DNA of 64,000 nucleotides from Candidatus Thiosymbion sp. GTDB taxonomy: Bacteria > Pseudomonadota > Gammaproteobacteria > Chromatiales > Chromatiaceae. The notes under the pieces were generated by a model, which worked only from the letters and a program-made list of their open reading frames with translations, did not search any database and was not told the DNA's origin. Of this stretch, positions 58,689-64,000 are shown in pieces (the first letter of the stretch is position 1; every line of letters begins with the position of its first letter). Position numbers and translations under genes: made by a program. The DNA lies in assembly GCA_018435665.1 (NCBI GenBank), contig JAHDND010000023.1:1-64000 (forward strand), given 5' to 3'.

Positions 58689-60038
58689 ATGAGTCCGGTG
58701 GCTTCATCACCGCGCTGGGCCCTGGCTCTGGCCCTCTGCCTGGCGCTCGCCACGGCCTGCGGGCGGGTGGAAGAGGAGGCAGGGATCAAGCGCGTGGCGG
58801 TCGAGGCAGTGCCCGCCGGCCCCGTGGAGCTGGTTTTCCCGGAGCAGGGGGCCTATACCGGCGCCTATGTCGACTTCGGCGAGGGCGAGGACGATGTCAC
58901 CTACGATGCCATCGCCGATTTCGAGCAGATGACCGGCAAGCACCTGGCCCTGGTCGCCTTTGGCAGCTTCTGGGGGGAGCAGGCCTTTCCCGACAAACAG
59001 GCGCGCATCGTCGCGGCCTACGGCGCGGTACCGCTCATCTTCTGGTCGCCCTGGGACCGGCCCTATATGGAAAATCGGGGGCCGGATCGCTTCAATATCC
59101 CGGCTATCCTCGCCGGGACCTGGGATGATTACATCGACCGTTGGGCGGATGGGGCCAAGGCCTACGGCAAGCCACTGCTCGTCACCTGGGGGCTGGAGGC
59201 CAACGGGAGCTGGTTCCCCTGGTCCGGTGTCTTCTACGGCGGCGGAGACATCATCGGCGAGGAGCAGGGTCGGACCCTTTACGCCGGCCCCGAACTGGTC
59301 AAGCGCGCCAACCGCTATGTCATCGACCGGGTCCGCGCCCGGGGGGCGGACAACATCCTCTGGGGCTATCACGCCAACAACGCCTCCCTGCCCAAGGATA
59401 CCGACTGGAATGGCATCGCGGCCTATTATCCGGGCGATGCCTACGTCGATTGGCTGGGCCTGAGCGTCTACGGCAAGATTCAGCGCTTCGATGGCTGGCC
59501 CTCCTTCCATGATGTCATGGAGGATGCCTACCCCGCGCTGCACCGGATCAACCCCGCCAAGCCCATGATCCTGGCCGAATGGGGCGTGGGCGAGTTCCCG
59601 CCCGGCGACAAGGCGGACTTCATCCGCACCGCCTTCGCCTCGCTAAAGGAGCGGTACCCCCTGTTTCGCGCCGCCGTCTTCTGGCACGAGCGGTGGGAGA
59701 CCGAGGCGGGCACCTTCTCCAATCTACGCGTCAACTCCTCCCCCGAGTCCCTGGCCGCTTACCGCGAGGGGGTGTCAGACCCCTGGTGGCTGGACAAGCC
59801 CCAATTCAGGCCCAAGGTGGTGGCGGCTGCCTCTCACCCGGCCTCCTCACCGCAGGGAGCTGTTTCACCCACGGACATTTCGTCGCGTGCCGCTGCCGCC
59901 CCTATCGGCCCCTCACGGCGTGCCGATTCCTCGCCAACGGCCACTTCACAAGCGGCCCCCGCACCGGGCGCCACTTCGCCGTCAGCAGCCACCCCACCGA
60001 CCTCCTCCCCTCCGGCCTCCCAACCCGCCGGTCGCTAA
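58689..60038 (+). CDS. Secreted GH26-like glycoside hydrolase
   Basis: ATG 58689 follows GGGGCGAGG. The N-terminus is a secretion signal (ALALALCLALATAC), with a possible but weak lipobox. The body resembles GH26 beta-mannanase-type barrels: GAYVDFGEGEDDVTYDAIAD, PLLVTWGLEANGSWFPWSGV (candidate acid/base Glu), YVDWLGLSVYGKIQRFDGWP, PMILAEWGVGEFPPGDKADF (candidate nucleophile Glu) and AVFWHERWETEAG. The final 70 residues are a Ser/Pro/Ala/Thr-rich tail. It lies 70 bases after the synthase and 11 before the GH17 gene, so all three are likely co-expressed to make and process one surface polysaccharide. Confidence 0.85.
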   Translation: MSPVASSPRWALALALCLALATACGRVEEEAGIKRVAVEAVPAGPVELVFPEQGAYTGAYVDFGEGEDDVTYDAIADFEQMTGKHLALVAFGSFWGEQAFPDKQARIVAAYGAVPLIFWSPWDRPYMENRGPDRFNIPAILAGTWDDYIDRWADGAKAYGKPLLVTWGLEANGSWFPWSGVFYGGGDIIGEEQGRTLYAGPELVKRANRYVIDRVRARGADNILWGYHANNASLPKDTDWNGIAAYYPGDAYVDWLGLSVYGKIQRFDGWPSFHDVMEDAYPALHRINPAKPMILAEWGVGEFPPGDKADFIRTAFASLKERYPLFRAAVFWHERWETEAGTFSNLRVNSSPESLAAYREGVSDPWWLDKPQFRPKVVAAASHPASSPQGAVSPTDISSRAAAAPIGPSRRADSSPTATSQAAPAPGATSPSAATPPTSSPPASQPAGR

Positions 60039-60049
60039 GAAGATTGCCC

Positions 60050-62005
60050 ATGAAGCGCCTGATGCTCCCCCTGGCCCTGTATGGCCTGTCGATCCTGCTC
60101 ATCGCCTTGGCCTGGTGGGCCTTGGGGCGCCCGGCGCCCATGCCGGCGTTGGCGGGGGACAAGGTGGCGCTGCCCTGCCTCTCTTATGCCCCCTTCCGTG
60201 GCGAGCAGAGCCCCCTGGTGGGCAACGTCCAGATCGAGCGGGGGCAGATCGCGGAGGACCTGGCGCATCTGGCGACCCGCACCGCCTGCATCCGGACCTA
60301 TGGGGTCAATCATGGGACCCACGTCGTCCCGGAATTGGCCAAGGAGGCGGGGCTCAAGGTGATGCTGGGCATCTGGCTGGGGGCGGACCCGGCCAGCAGT
60401 CGCCAGCAGATCGACGCCGCCACCGACCTGGCGCGGCGCTTTCCCGAGGTCCTGAGCGCGGTGGTGGTCGGCAACGAGGTCCTGCTGCGGGGTGAGATGA
60501 CCCCGCCGGCCCTGGCCACCGCGCTGCGCGAGGTCAGGGCGGCGGTACCGGCGGCGGTGCCCGTGACCTACGCCGACGTGCCCGAGTTCTGGCTGCGCCA
60601 TCCCGAACTGGCCAACGCCGTCGATTTCATCACCATCCACCTGCTGCCTTACTGGGAGGACTTCCCGACCCCGGTGGCGGCGGCCGTCGCCCATGCCGAG
60701 GCGAGCCGCCAGAAGATCGTCGCGGCCTTTCCGGGCAGGCAGGTCTTCGTCGGTGAGATTGGTTGGCCGAGCGCGGGCCGGATGCGCGAGGGCGCCTTGC
60801 CGTCGCGGGTCAACCAGGCGCGCTTCTTCCACGAGGTCATGGCCCTGGCGGAGCGGGAGCAATTTGGCGTCAACCTCATCGAGGCCTTCGACCAGCCCTG
60901 GAAGCGCCAGCGGGAGGGCACCGTCGGTGGCTATTGGGGCCTGTTCGATGCCGAGCAGCGGGAGGCAAAGTTTGCCTGGGGTCAGCCGGTCACCAATCAC
61001 CCCTTCTGGGTCTGGCAGGCGGGGCTGGGGGTCCTCTTGGCCAGCCTGACCTTCCTGGCCGGGGCCTGGTCGGCCAGGGCCTCGGGGGGGGAAAGGGGCT
61101 CGGCGGAAGCCAAGGGCCTGGCCTGGCTGGGGGTCGCGGCCATCGCCACGGTCTCGGGCACCGCCCTCGGCTGGGCGGTGGAGGCCCTGTGGCTGGAAAG
61201 CCTGGGCCTGGCCGGTTGGCTGCGCTCCGCGGGTTGGGTGGCGGTGGCGGCCCTGGCGCCCCTCGCCGGCGCTGCCAGCCTCCTGGCGGGACAAGGGGTG
61301 CCGCCCCTCTATCGGGTACTGGGCCGCCGGGTGGACCGGCCCCGGGACGGGCGGGTTCAGGCGACGGGGCTGGTCCTGGCCGTTCTTCTGGTGTGGGCGA
61401 TTCAGACCGCGCTGATGCTGGTCTTCGACCCGCGCTATGTCGACTTCCCCTTCGCGGGACTGATCGGGGGGCTCATGCCCTTCGTGATCCTGGCGCTGAT
61501 GCCCCATCGGGGACCCCAGCCCTATCAGGGCATCACCCAGGGTGGCGAGGCGGGGGGGCGGACCCCTGGACCCCTGACGGGCGTCAGCGATGCAGTGGCG
61601 GGAACGGAAAGCCGGGTGGGGGAGGGTGGAGCGGGGTCGATCATGGCCCCGGCGGAGACCTCAAACCTGAGCGCGTCGGGGGTGGCCGGGTCCTTGCTGA
61701 ATAAGTTACCAGGAGGCGGCACGGCGCTGAGACAGGCCGCGGTGGAAACCGAAAGCGAGAGCGAGGAAGCTAGCAATTGTCGGGGCAACTCGGTGCCGAG
61801 CCAGCCTGCGGTGGAAAGCGCCAGGTTAGGTGCGCCGGCATCGATCAGGCCCCCGGCGGAGAAGACCGCCGCCTTCATCCTCGCCCTGGCGGCGGTCTAC
61901 GTCATCCTGGCCGAGGGCTTCGCCAACTGGCAGGCCCTCGGTTTTAGCCTGGCCCTGGGGGTGCTGGCGCTTACCTTGCTGCGCCGGCGGGTCGAGCCAG
62001 ACTGA
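60050..62005 (+). CDS. GH17-type glycoside hydrolase/transferase with membrane domain
   Basis: Start ATG 60050; an N-terminal helix (LPLALYGLSILLIALAWWAL) anchors a GH17 barrel: CLSYAPFRGEQSP, IRTYGVNHGTHVVPELAKEA, VVVGNEVLLRGEMTPPALAT (acid/base Glu), VDFITIHLLPYWEDF, VFVGEIGWPSAGRMREGAL (nucleophile Glu) and NLIEAFDQPWKRQREG. The second half has six to eight membrane helices, interrupted by a hydrophilic low-complexity insert (about residues 500-600), and ends FANWQALGFSLALGVLALTL. GH17 enzymes act on beta-1,3-glucans, and membrane-bound bacterial members are linked to cyclic or branched glucan synthesis. Third gene of the polysaccharide locus. It overlaps the convergent small membrane gene by 35 bases. 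Confidence 0.88.
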   Translation: MKRLMLPLALYGLSILLIALAWWALGRPAPMPALAGDKVALPCLSYAPFRGEQSPLVGNVQIERGQIAEDLAHLATRTACIRTYGVNHGTHVVPELAKEAGLKVMLGIWLGADPASSRQQIDAATDLARRFPEVLSAVVVGNEVLLRGEMTPPALATALREVRAAVPAAVPVTYADVPEFWLRHPELANAVDFITIHLLPYWEDFPTPVAAAVAHAEASRQKIVAAFPGRQVFVGEIGWPSAGRMREGALPSRVNQARFFHEVMALAEREQFGVNLIEAFDQPWKRQREGTVGGYWGLFDAEQREAKFAWGQPVTNHPFWVWQAGLGVLLASLTFLAGAWSARASGGERGSAEAKGLAWLGVAAIATVSGTALGWAVEALWLESLGLAGWLRSAGWVAVAALAPLAGAASLLAGQGVPPLYRVLGRRVDRPRDGRVQATGLVLAVLLVWAIQTALMLVFDPRYVDFPFAGLIGGLMPFVILALMPHRGPQPYQGITQGGEAGGRTPGPLTGVSDAVAGTESRVGEGGAGSIMAPAETSNLSASGVAGSLLNKLPGGGTALRQAAVETESESEEASNCRGNSVPSQPAVESARLGAPASIRPPAEKTAAFILALAAVYVILAEGFANWQALGFSLALGVLALTLLRRRVEPD

Positions 62006-62354
62006 GGACCAGCAGGCCCGCCGCCAGGCCGGCCAGGGCCCCGTTTTGCATCACCAGGCCAAAGCCGGCGGCGGCGAGGGCCAGGGCGAACAGCAGGAGC
62101 GAGGGCCAGAGCAGGTGCAGCAGGGCCGCGCCCAGGGCTACCGCGCCGAAGACCCCCTCATTGAATAATCGCATGCCAACCCGCAGGCTGGCGCAGAGCC
62201 AGGTATCCAGCCCCGCCTGACAGGCGAGGAAGACCGGGGTGTTCTCGATGACCCGGTAGCGCAGGAAGCAGGCATAAAACACCGAGCCCATGCCGATGGC
62301 GATCAGCCAGTTCATCTGACGGGCGGTGGGCAGAAAGCACTTGTTCTTGGTCAT
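61971..62354 (-). CDS. Small multi-helix membrane protein of unknown function
   Basis: 127 residues with about four hydrophobic segments (NWLIAIGMGSVFYACFL, LFNEGVFGAVALGAALLHLL, LLLFALALAAAGFGLVM, GALAGLAAGLLVLSLA). Two Cys lie in the loop FLACQAGLDTWLCASLRVG. It begins 18 bases after the terC stop, so it may be co-transcribed with terC, and overlaps the end of the GH17 gene. No family recognised. Confidence 0.6.
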   Translation of the reverse strand: MTKNKCFLPTARQMNWLIAIGMGSVFYACFLRYRVIENTPVFLACQAGLDTWLCASLRVGMRLFNEGVFGAVALGAALLHLLWPSLLLFALALAAAGFGLVMQNGALAGLAAGLLVLSLARPAGAAR

Positions 62355-62372
62355 GGGATTTCCGGCGGGCGC

Positions 62373-63134
<762 letters not shown>

Positions 63135-63429
63135 CCTGATCTCGCGGTTGGTTTAAGAACGGGTAACAAGGGGAAAGGGGTCGGGACCTGACCGCCAGGA
63201 GCGGAGGTGGCCTTGGTCGGCGAGGATGGTCAGGAACTCATTATGCCTTAAGGATTCGTGCCGGGGTGACTCCCTAGCCGATGGGGTGGCGAAGAGGAAC
63301 CGAGTTGCCGGATGCTTTCAGCCTCCCGGTCCGGGCTCGCGGACCCACGACCCCGCCGACCTTGTCCCGCGCTGGGGTGCGGTCCTAGAATCCCCGACCC
63401 CAATCGCTCCTGATCCAAGCATCAGATTC

Positions 63430-64000
63430 ATGACCCCCGCCGCCCTGATGAGCCATCGTCCCCCATCCCTGAAGATCGTCTTCTTCGGCCTCGGCGCCGT
63501 CGGTTCCAATCTGCTCATCGCCCTGGCGGAGCTGGCGGAACGGGATGAGGTGCCGATCCATTTCGTCGTCTTCACCATCGATCCCGCCGGGGCCCGGGAG
63601 GCGCTCTATCACGCCGAGCGCTTCTTCGACCGCATCGAGTTCGTCGGCCAGTCCGACTTCGCGCCGCTCTTTGCCGGCGCGGACCCTGCCCAGGAGACGC
63701 GTCTGGCTGGTGCCCTGCTCCTGGTGAATGCCGCCCTGCCGGCCTTCAATGGTCCCATCATCGAGACCGGGCTCAGGGTGGGCGCCCATACCCTGGATCT
63801 GGCCTCGGATATGTACAACGCCGAGACGGAACAGACCCTGGTCTTTCCCCAGTATCGCTACGACCAGGCCTTGCGCGATCGGGGGCTGACGGCCCTGATC
63901 AACCAGGGCATCTCGCCGGGGGTGACGGACTTTCTCATCGGCCGCTGCCTCTATGGTCTGCTGGCGGGCAACCGTCACGAACTCGAGATCGAGCGCGTGG
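63430..64000 (+). CDS. Saccharopine dehydrogenase family protein, 3' end missing
   Basis: The frame from ATG 63430 (or the ATG six codons later) stays open to the window edge, giving 190 residues. SLKIVFFGLGAVGSNLLIAL is a Rossmann nucleotide-binding motif; VGQSDFAPLFAGADPAQETR, LVNAALPAFNGPIIETGLRV and HTLDLASDMYN are typical of saccharopine-dehydrogenase/homospermidine-synthase-like NAD(P)-binding domains. The reaction cannot be fixed without the C-terminal half; lysine or polyamine metabolism is possible. Confidence 0.82.
   Translation, partial: MTPAALMSHRPPSLKIVFFGLGAVGSNLLIALAELAERDEVPIHFVVFTIDPAGAREALYHAERFFDRIEFVGQSDFAPLFAGADPAQETRLAGALLLVNAALPAFNGPIIETGLRVGAHTLDLASDMYNAETEQTLVFPQYRYDQALRDRGLTALINQGISPGVTDFLIGRCLYGLLAGNRHELEIERV

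Noticed and set aside
63135-63429. Possible second Mn2+ riboswitch upstream of terC
   Set aside because: No GGGGAGTAGC or CGTCAACAT block is found on either strand in this gap.

Overview
The window is a 64 kb chromosomal stretch of a high-GC gammaproteobacterium. Adjacent ppsR and bacteriophytochrome genes point to a photosynthetic purple bacterium. The Trk/DUF6394, Mla and RlpA gene sets fit a purple sulfur bacterium (Chromatiaceae-like); this placement is inference from gene content. No rRNA, tRNA, CRISPR array or intact transposase gene was seen.

Layout. 1-1.8 kb: 3' part of a large DNA methyltransferase of defence type. 1.8-5.7 kb: Mla/MCE lipid transport operon (minus strand). 5.9-10.7 kb: small conserved proteins, a pentapeptide-repeat protein, a periplasmic PPIase, a Spy/CpxP-like protein and a lipoprotein. 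10.7-18.3 kb: potassium block, with a KdpD-like kinase/KdpE/K+ channel operon divergent from trkH-trkA-DUF6394; a perfect AT-rich dyad lies between them. 18.3-20.7 kb: small lipoprotein and a YdgA-like DUF945 protein. 20.9-36.3 kb: signalling block of three large hybrid histidine kinases ending in HPt domains, a GAF-PAS partner, an SLC13/ArsB-type permease and a decayed SNF2-helicase fragment. 36.4-39.6 kb: a tyrosine-rich secreted repeat protein, a yybP-ykoY-like Mn2+ riboswitch, the CDF exporter dmeF, a TMEM165/UPF0016 Mn2+-exporter family protein and a TerC-like remnant. 39.7-42.3 kb: three-gene redox operon (FAD/2Fe-2S reductase, membrane cytochrome b, eight-heme cytochrome c). 42.4-49.3 kb: light-control block with bphP, ppsR and a fourth, cytosolic hybrid kinase. 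49.5-54.5 kb: Fe-dependent alcohol dehydrogenase, rlpA, methyltransferase, SleB-like cell-wall hydrolase, glutathione peroxidase, apbE. 55-62 kb: polysaccharide locus with a GH18-NodB-GT2 fusion synthase, a GH26-like lipoprotein and a GH17-type membrane protein. 62-64 kb: small membrane protein, TerC and the 5' part of a saccharopine dehydrogenase-family gene.

The most unusual signals are: (1) four 26-bp tandem repeats at the ppsR-bphP junction, which create three coupled nine-codon minicistrons in front of the phytochrome start; (2) an apparent frameshift at the phytochrome C-terminus; (3) a Mn2+ riboswitch separated from the Mn2+ exporter gene by dmeF; (4) a dispersed family of inverted-repeat elements that punctuates many gene borders; and (5) the flavin-cytochrome b-octaheme operon and the aromatic repeat protein. 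Functions come from visible motifs and remembered family features; no database search was possible.
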